This document shows, one piece after another, positions 33,967-41,905 of a stretch of DNA of 64,000 bases. Position 1 is the first letter of the stretch, and each line of letters starts with the position of its first letter. The notes beneath the pieces are model-generated. The model made no database searches. It saw only the letters and a list, made by a program, of their open reading frames with translations, and had not been told where the DNA came from. Made by a program: the position numbers and the translations under genes. The DNA comes from Streptomyces smyrnaeus (GTDB taxonomy: Bacteria > Actinomycetota > Actinomycetes > Streptomycetales > Streptomycetaceae): NCBI RefSeq assembly GCF_017676345.1, contig NZ_JAFFZM010000013.1:124001-188000 (forward strand), written 5' to 3'.

Positions 33967-35499
33967 GTGACTTCGCCGGCCGATCAGTCCGAAACGATGC
34001 TGCAGATATCCACCAGTACGAAGCTCCGGCTGCGCGACCTGGAGCGCATGCGTGAGCCGGTGAGAATTCGGATCGATGGCACCGTGCGCCACCGCATTGA
34101 GGTGTGTCGCGACTTCATGCTCGGCAGCCTGGACAGGGGCCGCTCCGTGTACGGGGCGACGACCGGGTTCGGCCCGCTGGTCAGTTTTCGCGGGCGTGAG
34201 ACCACGGCGGAGCAGTGCGAGAACGCGCTCAACCACCTCATTGCAGGGCAGGGCGTGGATCTGGAGTCTTCGGTGGTGCGGGCGGCGATGCTCGTACGAC
34301 TGCATTCGCTGTGCCAGGGCCGATCCGGGGCGTCCCTCGCCGTGGTGGAAGGGTTGGCACATGCTCTGGGGACGGACTTCGCGCCAGCGGTGCCCCGGCT
34401 GGGGTCACTCGGGGCAAGTGGCGATCTGATTCCGCTCGCCTATGTGGCCCGTGCACTGCAGGGCCATGGTCATGCTTACACCGGCGGAGAACGTCTTACC
34501 GCCGGTGAGGCTCTCGCGGAGCTGGGTCTGAAGCCGGTGGAGCTCGACGGGCGTGACGCTCTGGCCTTGGTGAATGGAACATCCTTGACCGCGGGTGCGG
34601 GTGCCCTGGCCGTGTCCTCCCTGCAGAGGTCGCTGCGCGGTGCGGTGCTGCTCGTGGCGTTGCTCGTGGACATCCTGGGCTGCTCCTCTGCGTTCGTGGA
34701 CGCGAGGCTGCTCGCCGCCTTCGGGCACCCGCACGCAGCTCTGGCAGGTGAACGCCTCAACCAGCTGCTCAAGGGCCTCGTTCCTTCGGGCACGCGCGGA
34801 TTGCAGGAGCCGTACAGTATCCGCTGCGCTCCTCAGCTGATCGGTGCCGCGGCCTCTTTCGTGGAGCATTGCGCCGGGGTGATGTGCGATGACATCAACG
34901 CCATCAGTGACAATCCGCTGTTCTTCCCGGAGCAGGACGTGGTCGCGCACGGCGGTAACTTCTTCGGGCAGCCGGCCGCGTTCAGCGGGGACGCGCTCGC
35001 CGTGACCGCCGTGCAGCTCGGGAATCTGGCCGAGAGGCAACTCGACTTACTCATCGATCCACACCGCAACGGAGGACTGCCGCCCATGCTGGCGCCCGAG
35101 CCGGGCCGTCAACATGCCGTGCAGGGAGTGCAACTCGCGGCCACGGCACTCATTGCGTCGATGCGTCGTGCCGCCATACCTGCCTCGACCCAGAGCCTGC
35201 CGACGAACCTCCACAACCAGGATGTGATTCCGTTCGGTACTCAGGCTGCGCTCAACGCCCTCGACCTCGCCACAAAGCTGCGGCTCCTGCACGGATCCCT
35301 TGCTGTCGCCCTGCGCCAAGCCGCATGTGTGGGAACGCGTCAGCCAACAGCGCCGCTGTGCACAGAGCTTCTCAGCAAGATCAGTGCGGAGATCCCACCC
35401 ATCGACGGGGACCGCCCCCTGGATGCTGATGTTCGTCGCGCCGCCGCTCTCCTCGACGACATGGCCGACACCTATCTGACCGACGGGCAGGGCCTGTAA
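33967..35499 (+). CDS. Tyrosine ammonia-lyase (aromatic amino acid lyase family)
   Basis: A 510-residue MIO-dependent lyase. It has catalytic Tyr62 in VYGATTGFGPL, the self-cyclising triad A150-S151-G152 in GSLGASGDLIPLAY, VNGTSLTAG, YSIRCAPQ, ISDNPLF, GGNFFGQ and NLHNQDVIPFGT. The substrate-selectivity pair aligned with His89-Leu90 of Rhodobacter sphaeroides TAL is His90-Leu91 (NALNHLIAG). Phe-Leu would indicate phenylalanine and Ser-His histidine. It should therefore convert L-tyrosine to p-coumarate, and possibly L-DOPA to caffeate. GGAGG lies 5 nt before the GTG. Codon 361 (35047-35049) is TTA. The stop overlaps the next start by one base. Confidence 0.92.
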   Translation: MTSPADQSETMLQISTSTKLRLRDLERMREPVRIRIDGTVRHRIEVCRDFMLGSLDRGRSVYGATTGFGPLVSFRGRETTAEQCENALNHLIAGQGVDLESSVVRAAMLVRLHSLCQGRSGASLAVVEGLAHALGTDFAPAVPRLGSLGASGDLIPLAYVARALQGHGHAYTGGERLTAGEALAELGLKPVELDGRDALALVNGTSLTAGAGALAVSSLQRSLRGAVLLVALLVDILGCSSAFVDARLLAAFGHPHAALAGERLNQLLKGLVPSGTRGLQEPYSIRCAPQLIGAAASFVEHCAGVMCDDINAISDNPLFFPEQDVVAHGGNFFGQPAAFSGDALAVTAVQLGNLAERQLDLLIDPHRNGGLPPMLAPEPGRQHAVQGVQLAATALIASMRRAAIPASTQSLPTNLHNQDVIPFGTQAALNALDLATKLRLLHGSLAVALRQAACVGTRQPTAPLCTELLSKISAEIPPIDGDRPLDADVRRAAALLDDMADTYLTDGQGL

Positions 35500-37151
35500 T
35501 GACACATTTGACCGACCGCCACTGCCCCGCACTTATCACGCACGGCACCGCTGCCGACGGTGCTGTGCTGACACTGCCTCTACCGGACGAGGAGTTCACC
35601 GCCTGTCGCCGTTGTCCGGGCGATATGTGCGCGCGTGCTGCCCAGCACATCAAAGGCGACCTGAGCATTCTCACCCAAGTCGTGCACGGGCCGGCGCCCC
35701 CCGGCGAACGGCCACCTGCGGACCCCGGTGCCCGCATTCGCCACCGGTGGCTCATCGGCCATCAACTGGCCTTCGCCGTCTGGCGGCTGATCCGGCACAC
35801 CCTGCAGGAACTCATCCGCACCTCAGCTCCCCAGGCCGCTGAACGCGCAGCACGGCTGTACGACATCTACACCGTGCTGTTCCTCTACACCGGCAGCTGC
35901 TCGGCCGCACGCTACGCGGCGACGGTGCGGGCCGACATGGCGGCCCACGACCCCGCGCTCAGCGGTGAGTGGCACCGCGACCACATGGCCTTGCCCGACC
36001 TGCTGCGCCAGGCGCGAGCCAGCTGCCCGGCGTCCGTGCTGGCTCCGCTCACGGCGGCAGTCAAACGCAGTCACCACATCCACATGGCTGTTGCGGGCAA
36101 GCTCGTCCCCAGCGGCCAATCACTCCTCCAACAGGCCGGGAAGCAAGCAGGCGTCCAGCCGACGGAAGCCGAGTGTGATGTCATCGACGACTTCTTCCAG
36201 GTGCGGCGCGCGCCCATCTGTGAGAAGGCGTTCATCGCTCAGGCCATCCGGCGCCTCGTCCAGGTCGTATGCGACATCCGTAGCTATGGCCTGACCGACC
36301 TGGAACCACCGCCCCAGGTCGCAGCACGGCACCGGCCAGACCTCGACGCTCTGCTCGGCTCCACCATCGGCCGCTTCACAGAGCTGGCCGACTTCCTCAT
36401 GACTTCCTCACCCAGCCTCGTCGACCTCAGCACGCACACGGGAGGTGCGATGACGTCCCTGACCGACGACACGAAGACCGTGCCCATCACCCCAGCTCTG
36501 CACCGGTACCTGGTCGGCCACACAATGGCGCCCAGCCGCGTCCAGCAAGACCTCATGGACCACACCCACGCCCTGGGGACGGTCGCCGAGATGCGGATCC
36601 CCCATGAGCAGGCGGCGCTTCTGACCTTGCTCACCAAATTGACCGCTGCCCGCGACATCATCGACATCGGTACCTTTACGGGCTATTCGGCCCTGGCTCT
36701 CGCCCTGGGCTCCCCTCCCGGCGGTCGCGTCATCACCTGCGACACCTCCACGGAGTGGACAGGCATCGCCCAGGACGCATGGAAGCAGGCAGGCGTCGCC
36801 GACCGCATCGAGCTGCGCCTGGGCCCGGCACTGGAGACCCTGCGCTCCTTACCCCACGAGCCGACCATCGACCTGGCCTTCATCGACGCGGACAAGCCCT
36901 CCTACTGCGACTACTGGGAGGAGCTGCTCCCTCGTGTCCGTCCGGGAGGCGTCCTCCTCGCCGACAACGTGCTCTACTCCGGCGACGCGGCAAACCCCGA
37001 CGCCACCGGCAACGCCCAGGCCATCCGGGCTTTCAACGCTCACGTTCACAACGATCCCCGCGTCGAGAACGTGATGCTTCCCATCGCGGACGGCCTGACT
37101 CTGACCCGCAAGCGCAATGACGAACACCTCACCATGGAGGCTTGCTCATGA
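35499..37151 (+). CDS. Fusion: putative heme-dependent L-tyrosine 3-hydroxylase plus catechol/caffeate-type O-methyltransferase
   Basis: A 550-residue protein in two parts. Residues 1-317 are helical with TGSCSAARYAATVRADMAAH, SHHIHMAVAGKLVPSGQSLL and FQVRRAPICEKAF. I read this as the histidine-ligated heme tyrosine hydroxylase group (LmbB2/SfmD type), from memory of family patterns only. Residues about 318-548 are a complete class I, cation-dependent O-methyltransferase of the caffeoyl-CoA/catechol type: DIIDIGTFTGYSALALAL (SAM), FIDADKPSYCDYWEELLP and LLADNVLYSG (metal). Both halves have full family length. An internal ATG with GGAGG (36441-36452) may also give the methyltransferase alone. 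Codon 451 (36849-36851) is TTA. Expected chemistry: tyrosine to L-DOPA, then 3-O-methylation of a catechol. Confidence 0.75.
   Translation: MTHLTDRHCPALITHGTAADGAVLTLPLPDEEFTACRRCPGDMCARAAQHIKGDLSILTQVVHGPAPPGERPPADPGARIRHRWLIGHQLAFAVWRLIRHTLQELIRTSAPQAAERAARLYDIYTVLFLYTGSCSAARYAATVRADMAAHDPALSGEWHRDHMALPDLLRQARASCPASVLAPLTAAVKRSHHIHMAVAGKLVPSGQSLLQQAGKQAGVQPTEAECDVIDDFFQVRRAPICEKAFIAQAIRRLVQVVCDIRSYGLTDLEPPPQVAARHRPDLDALLGSTIGRFTELADFLMTSSPSLVDLSTHTGGAMTSLTDDTKTVPITPALHRYLVGHTMAPSRVQQDLMDHTHALGTVAEMRIPHEQAALLTLLTKLTAARDIIDIGTFTGYSALALALGSPPGGRVITCDTSTEWTGIAQDAWKQAGVADRIELRLGPALETLRSLPHEPTIDLAFIDADKPSYCDYWEELLPRVRPGGVLLADNVLYSGDAANPDATGNAQAIRAFNAHVHNDPRVENVMLPIADGLTLTRKRNDEHLTMEACS
36441..36452 (+). 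promoter_or_regulatory. Internal ribosome binding site and ATG at the domain junction
   Basis: GGAGGTGCGATG lies in frame exactly where the methyltransferase domain begins (Met318). The spacing (4 nt) is short but plausible. It suggests either a recent gene fusion or expression of a separate 232-residue methyltransferase. Confidence 0.5.
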
Positions 37152-38182
37152 CGGACTTGCCCAACGAAGCACAGGGGCCGCAGCGCATCATGGAGCTGTC
37201 CTCCGGCCTGTGGGCTTCCAAGACCCTGTCCACTGCACTGCACCTGGACCTCTTCGGTGCCCTGGCCGCCCACCCCGGTGCGACGCACACCGAACTGGCC
37301 GACCGGCTGGGCATCTCCGCCCGCCCCATGCGATCACTCCTGGCCGCCTGCGCGGCGCTCGGCCTGCTGACCCGCGTCGGCGAGAAGTGCTTCAACACCC
37401 CTCTCTCGCAGCGTCACCTCGTGCGCACGAGCCCCGACTACTTCGGTGGCTGGGTCGAGATGCTCGACCGCCATGACTACCCGGGCTGGATGCAACTGCA
37501 CGACGCCCTACGCCACAACCGACCCACCGCCTGGAATCCCGACGAGCAAAACTCCCTCTTCGACAACGCCGACCCCGTCATGCTCGACACGTTCTGGGAA
37601 GCCATGACGACGGTCTCCACCGTCACTGCCCGCCAACTCGGCTCCCGCCTCGACCTCACACGGACGCGCGCCCTGCTGGACGTGGGGGGAGGTGGTGCCG
37701 CCTGGGACATCGAACTCTGCCGTATGCATCCGCCGCTGCGTGCGGCAGTCTACGACCTGCCGCATGTGTGCGAGCTCACTCAGAAGAAGATCGACCAGGC
37801 CAACCTGGGGGACCGCATCACCACCATCCCCGGCGACTTCTTCGCTGACACATCCTTCCCCGAAGGCTACGACACCCACCTGGTCTCCTCCGTCCTGCAC
37901 GACTGGTCCGATGCGCAGTGCCGCGAACTGCTGGCCAGGTCCTTCACCGCCCTGCCCTCGAACGGCCGGCTCGTCATCGCCGAGCTGTTGATCGATGACA
38001 CCGAGGACGGACCCCTTGACGCTGCCCTGATGGGTCTCGCGATGCAGGTGGAAACCTGGGGCCGCAGCTTCACCGCCGCCGAGCTCACCAGTTGGCTCAC
38101 CCGGACAGGCTTCACTGACGTCCACGTCACCCGCATCCATGCACCCACCGCCAACGCAGGCGTCATCGCCCGCAAACCCTGA
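37148..38182 (+). CDS. O-methyltransferase, acetylserotonin/hydroxyindole type
   Basis: A 344-residue SAM-dependent methyltransferase. The N-terminal dimerisation and winged-helix domain has LWASKTLSTALHLDLFGALA and LADRLGISARPMRSLLAACA. The catalytic domain has ALLDVGGGGAAWDIEL for SAM, VYDLPHVCEL, and LVSSVLHDWSDAQCRELLAR, whose His is the usual catalytic base. This family methylates phenolic hydroxyls of small aromatics. ATG at 37148 follows GGAGG by 7 nt and overlaps the previous TGA (ATGA). As the operon already has a catechol-type methyltransferase, this one may act on the second hydroxyl, or on the vinylphenol. No TTA codon was noticed. Confidence 0.88.
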   Translation: MTDLPNEAQGPQRIMELSSGLWASKTLSTALHLDLFGALAAHPGATHTELADRLGISARPMRSLLAACAALGLLTRVGEKCFNTPLSQRHLVRTSPDYFGGWVEMLDRHDYPGWMQLHDALRHNRPTAWNPDEQNSLFDNADPVMLDTFWEAMTTVSTVTARQLGSRLDLTRTRALLDVGGGGAAWDIELCRMHPPLRAAVYDLPHVCELTQKKIDQANLGDRITTIPGDFFADTSFPEGYDTHLVSSVLHDWSDAQCRELLARSFTALPSNGRLVIAELLIDDTEDGPLDAALMGLAMQVETWGRSFTAAELTSWLTRTGFTDVHVTRIHAPTANAGVIARKP

Positions 38183-38210
38183 CCGCCCAGCGCCCGCCCA
38201 GGAGCCACGC

Positions 38211-38717
38211 ATGACGCACCAAGTGATATCCCCTCTCAGCACGACAGACGAAAGGGACACCGAAGGCATCATCGGCCATCGGATCGAGTACACCTATGCC
38301 AACGGCTGGCGCTACGAGATGTACGTCAAGAACGCCACGACCATCGACTACCGCATCCACAGCGGCATGGTCGGCGGCCGCTGGGTCAAAGACCAGAAAG
38401 TCGACCTCGTCACCCTCACCGAGGGCGTGTACAAGATTTCCTGGAACGAACCCACCGGCACATCAGTGTGCGTCACCTTGGTGCCGGCCGCGCGACTCTC
38501 CCACGGCGTGATCTTCTTTCCGCGCTGGGTCGCGCAACACCCTGAACGTACCGTCCTCTTTCAGAACGACCACCTTGACCGCATGCACTCGTACCGTGAT
38601 GAAGGACCGACATATCCAATTCATGTCGTCTCCGAATTCTCGGAGATCACCCTGTTTGAGGATGTGGGGCCTGACGATGAAACCGTTATCGACCGTGCCC
38701 CGCCCGGTCTCCCATAA
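38211..38717 (+). CDS. padC: Phenolic acid decarboxylase
   Basis: A 168-residue cofactor-free decarboxylase very close to Bacillus PadC. GHRIEYTYANGWRYEMYVKN, TIDYRIHSGMVGGRWVKDQK, YKISWNEPTGTSVC and FFPRWVAQHPE are all family blocks. The residues corresponding to Tyr11, Tyr13, Arg41 and Glu64 of B. subtilis PAD are Tyr27, Tyr29, Arg57 and Glu80, all conserved with a constant offset of 16. It removes CO2 from 4-hydroxycinnamates (p-coumaric, caffeic, ferulic) to give vinylphenols, and needs a free 4-hydroxyl. AGGAG precedes the ATG by 6 nt, 28 bp after the methyltransferase. It completes the tyrosine-to-vinylphenol pathway encoded here. Confidence 0.95.
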   Translation: MTHQVISPLSTTDERDTEGIIGHRIEYTYANGWRYEMYVKNATTIDYRIHSGMVGGRWVKDQKVDLVTLTEGVYKISWNEPTGTSVCVTLVPAARLSHGVIFFPRWVAQHPERTVLFQNDHLDRMHSYRDEGPTYPIHVVSEFSEITLFEDVGPDDETVIDRAPPGLP

Positions 38718-39249
38718 CCAGCACGAAGATCCCGCGGCTGCCTGCCGCCTCGCACGAAGCCTGTCTGCCACACCGCACTCCGAGCGGTTCCGCGGAAACA
38801 TCACAAGCTTCGCCCGCCCAGCCGCTCCGTCCTACTGAGAAGCTCATTTCATCCCGGTCTCTATCCAGGAACCCGCTGTTCGGGATCTGGCGTCGGGTCA
38901 CCAGCTGTGACTGGATCAAGAGGGGGCAGCCGCTCTGCCTGATGGGCGACTCGGGCACCGGCACGAGACGCGTGGGGCAACTCTCTGGGGCCCACGCCTC
39001 CGTGGTGCAGAACGATGGTCCTGGCCGCATCAGGTCCCGGAGATGGCCTGCCAGTGCAACTTCATGACCGCGCACCCGCCAGCCATCGCGCTGAAGCACA
39101 CCGCCCCTGCCGGGCGATCCGGACCAGTGGAGCAACCTGACCTTCACGACACAGGAAGCATCGGGCAAATGTGCGGTCACCGTGCAACTCACGAGGAGCC
39201 GCGGACTCGCCCTCATCAGCTCCGCGAACTGATCTTCGCGGAGCCCTCC

Positions 39250-39535
39250 TTTCTGAGGAACCCGGTGGTGCGGACGGTGCCGCCCTGGGTGCCCCGGCGG
39301 CGTGCAGGTGGGCGCGGACAGCGGTGGAGTCGACGTTGATGTCCCAAGCGATGTCACCCTCGGCGTCGGCCTGGGCCTGGACGTGCTGGAGGAGACTCTC
39401 CCAGGCACCATCGGCCGACCACGGTAAGTGCCGCTTGTGCACGGTCTTCCGTGGGCCGAAGCGTCCGGGCAACTCTCTCCACTGCGCCCCGGTGCTGAAC
39501 CGGTGGAAGATCCCGTGTCGGTCAAGTCACCCCTG
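39250..39535 (-). pseudogene. IS5-family transposase N-terminal fragment
   Basis: The minus strand reads FGPRKTVHKRHLPWSADGAW, ESLLQHVQAQADAEGDIAWD, INVDSTAVRAHLHAAGA, the N-terminal domain and first Asp of IS5 transposases. A frame change near 39473 separates the earlier DTGSSTGSAP part. The remainder of 38718-39576 shows nothing else I can name. Confidence 0.75.
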
Positions 39536-39576
39536 CTGGTCATGTCCAGACCTGCAGGCATCGCGTTGTGCCGCGA

Positions 39577-40452
39577 CTATGCCTTGGCCGTCTTCATCAG
39601 CTCCACCAGGCTGGAGAAGCTGTCCGCCGCGTGCCCGGCGTCCATGCCGCGCCGGAACAGAGCGGCCACGGCGGCCGGCAGAGTGGTGTCGACGCCCGCG
39701 TCGGCGTTGGTGTGCAGTACGTGTTCGACGCTGGCCATGCCCATGGCGAGGCGGTCCACGTCGCCGGGATGCTCGCCGGCGTCGATGCGCTCTGCGTAGA
39801 AGGAGAGAAAGTCCGGCATCCCGGTCATGGTCTCGGTGGCGTGCGGGAGGACGTCCGTTGCCGTGAGTCCGTTGGCGTCGGCGAGTGCGATGACCTGCCA
39901 ATAACTGAGCGTGGACGTCCAGAACATGACCATGCCCATCTGGTACAGGAGCGCGGCCAGGCCGGGGTCCTCGCCCCGGTAGTCCGTGCCGGTCAGGACT
40001 TCGAGGGTGGATCGGTGCGCATCGAAGACCTGGCGCGGCCCGCTGTAGAAGGTGGACGACCCGGGCTGTCCGATGCCGGAAGGCGAGGCGTTGACGCCAC
40101 CCGTGAGGTGGACCCCGCCGTGCTCGGACACCCACCGCGCCCCAGCGCGGGTCTTCTTCGGGGTGTCGGAGCTGAGATTGACGAGCACTCGACCGGCCAG
40201 GGCGTGGGACGCAGGCTCCAGCACGGCGTACATCGCGTCGTAGTCGGTGAGGCTCAGGACGACCAGCTCATTGGCGCTCAGGGCGTCTTCGGCGCTCTTT
40301 GCGAGTACGGCGCCGCGCGCGACGAGGGCATCGGCACGGGATGGGGTGCGGTTCCAGACGGTGACCTGGTGACCCTTGCCGAGCAAGGCGTGCACCATTG
40401 CCTGCCCCATGGGGCCGAGTCCGATGACGGTCACGGACTGCTTGCTGCTCAT
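39577..40452 (-). CDS. NAD(P)-dependent oxidoreductase, imine-reductase-like
   Basis: A 291-residue beta-hydroxyacid-dehydrogenase-fold protein. N-terminal cofactor motif VTVIGLGPMGQAMVHALL, WNRTPSRADAL for NADP, LVNLSSDTPKKTRAGARW, and the C-terminal helical dimer domain with YRGEDPGLAALLYQMGMVMF and LSYWQVIALADANG. The NLSSDTP motif and the FW...YW helix are typical of bacterial imine reductases rather than 6-phosphogluconate or hydroxyisobutyrate dehydrogenases. It would reduce cyclic imines or related C=N groups. It is divergent from a TetR gene with two shared operators. Confidence 0.85.
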   Translation of the reverse strand: MSSKQSVTVIGLGPMGQAMVHALLGKGHQVTVWNRTPSRADALVARGAVLAKSAEDALSANELVVLSLTDYDAMYAVLEPASHALAGRVLVNLSSDTPKKTRAGARWVSEHGGVHLTGGVNASPSGIGQPGSSTFYSGPRQVFDAHRSTLEVLTGTDYRGEDPGLAALLYQMGMVMFWTSTLSYWQVIALADANGLTATDVLPHATETMTGMPDFLSFYAERIDAGEHPGDVDRLAMGMASVEHVLHTNADAGVDTTLPAAVAALFRRGMDAGHAADSFSSLVELMKTAKA

Positions 40453-40487
40453 TGGGAAGACCTCCGCGGTACGAGTGACGAGGCGAC

Positions 40488-40503
40488 TAAAACGAGCGCT
40501 CTA
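40488..40503. promoter_or_regulatory. TetR operator, copy 1
   Basis: TAAAACGAGCGCTCTA, an imperfect palindrome of the TAGAACG..CGTTCTA type. It recurs with a single substitution at 40535. It lies 35 bp before the imine-reductase-like start. Confidence 0.75.
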
Positions 40504-40534
40504 TTTAGAGTATGGAGGCAATGTAACACGGCTC

Positions 40535-40550
40535 TAAAACGAACGCTCTA
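40535..40550. promoter_or_regulatory. TetR operator, copy 2
   Basis: TAAAACGAACGCTCTA, 17 bp before the TetR start, same orientation as copy 1 and 47 bp from it. Confidence 0.75.
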
Positions 40551-40567
40551 ACCAGTAGGGTGTGCAC

Positions 40568-41152
40568 ATGGGACAGGCCAGCACCCGGGACCGGATCGTC
40601 ATCGCCGCAGCGCGCCTCCTGCAGCGCCAGGGCTATGTCGGCACGGGCATCAAGCAGATCGCCAAGGAGGCGGAGGCCACACTGGGCTCCGTCTATCACT
40701 TCTTCCCGGGCGGCAAGGAGGCCGTTGCGGTCGCCGCCATCAAGTACAGCAGTCAGGAGTTCGCGGCGGTCCTCCGCGACGCGCTGGACAGCGAGGAGGA
40801 TCCGGGCGCGGGCGTTCAAGCCTGCGCCCGGCAGCTCGCCGAAGGACTGCGCGCGTCGGGTTGGACCGACGGGTGCCCGGTCACGGCAGCGGCACTGGAA
40901 ACCCTGGGAACCGACTCCGAAATCCAGCAGGCATGTGTCAACGCACTGCGCAGCTGGGAGCAGACGGTCACCGACAAGCTCCTGCGCTCCGGCTTCCAGG
41001 CCCGCGACGCCCGGGAGTTGGCGACCACCATCATCGGCGCCCTGGAAGGCGCCGAAGTGACGGCCCAGGTCAACCGCAGCGAGGAACCACTACGGGCGAC
41101 GAGCCGACAACTGGCCCGCTTGATGGATTCATACGGAGTATCCCGCTCGTAA
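40568..41152 (+). CDS. TetR family regulator, LmrA/YxaF-like
   Basis: A 194-residue repressor. Helix-turn-helix region: RIVIAAARLLQRQGYVGTGI, QIAKEAEATLGSVYHFFPGG. The C-terminal ligand domain has CPVTAAALETLGTDSEIQQA, as in the LmrA/YxaF group that binds flavonoids and other aromatics. ATG at 40568 follows AGGG by 7 nt; a GTG at 40562 is an alternative. Two operators in the divergent gap indicate control of itself and of the imine-reductase-like gene. Confidence 0.92.
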   Translation: MGQASTRDRIVIAAARLLQRQGYVGTGIKQIAKEAEATLGSVYHFFPGGKEAVAVAAIKYSSQEFAAVLRDALDSEEDPGAGVQACARQLAEGLRASGWTDGCPVTAAALETLGTDSEIQQACVNALRSWEQTVTDKLLRSGFQARDARELATTIIGALEGAEVTAQVNRSEEPLRATSRQLARLMDSYGVSRS

Positions 41153-41287
41153 AGACCACTTGTGATCGGGGAGACAGGACCTGGAGACCAGCGGCCAGGG
41201 GCCCGAGGGAACTCGCCGGGGGCGACGGGCGAAGGAGAGATGAAAGCCCAAACCTTCGAAGCGTTCCCCAGAACGAGAGGAGCCCCG

Positions 41288-41905
41288 ATGACCGTCGAAC
41301 CAGGCGTCCGCACGGGGGTGGACAGTGATGCCTCGGTAATTGCGCGGTCCCGGGATGAGCCCGAGGCATTCGCCGTGCTCTTCGACCGGCACGCGGATGC
41401 GGTACACCGTTATCTGGCCCGTAGGCTCGGCGGCGAGCCGGCCGACGACCTCATGGCGGAGACCTTCACCACTGCTTTCCAGCAGCGGCACCGGTACGAC
41501 CCCGCGCGGGCCACGGGCGACGGCGCCCGGCCCTGGCTGTTCGGCATAGCGACCAACCTGGTCGGCCGGCACCGGCGGGCCGAGGCCCGCCGATTCAAGG
41601 CCCTGGCCCGCATTCCGGCTCCCGCCGACCACGAGGAGCCGCTGGCCGAACGCGCTGCGGCCCGGGTGGGAGCGCTGGCCGTACGCCGCGATTTGGCGGC
41701 GGCACTGGCCGCACTGCCCGCGCGGCACCGGGACGTGCTGCTGCTGGTGGCGTGGGGCGGCCTCGGCTACGAGGAGGTGGCCCAGGCCCTCGGTGTCCCC
41801 ATCGGCACGGTCAGGTCACGGCTGCACCGGGCTCGCAGCAAGCTACGCGAAGCGTTGGGCGGATCCGATCCGACGGCACTGCGAGAGGCATCCGGCCATG
41901 ACTGA
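41288..41905 (+). CDS. ECF-type RNA polymerase sigma factor
   Basis: A 205-residue sigma factor. Sigma2: EPEAFAVLFDRHADAVHRYL and DLMAETFTTAFQQRHRYDP. Sigma4: ALAALPARHRDVLLLVAWGG and EEVAQALGVPIGTVRSRLHR. ATG at 41288 follows AGAGGAG by 6 nt; an upstream extension to 41162 lacks this. It overlaps the CU044_5270 gene by 8 bp, the frequent partner of such sigma factors, which probably acts as a membrane-linked control protein. Confidence 0.92.
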   Translation: MTVEPGVRTGVDSDASVIARSRDEPEAFAVLFDRHADAVHRYLARRLGGEPADDLMAETFTTAFQQRHRYDPARATGDGARPWLFGIATNLVGRHRRAEARRFKALARIPAPADHEEPLAERAAARVGALAVRRDLAAALAALPARHRDVLLLVAWGGLGYEEVAQALGVPIGTVRSRLHRARSKLREALGGSDPTALREASGHD

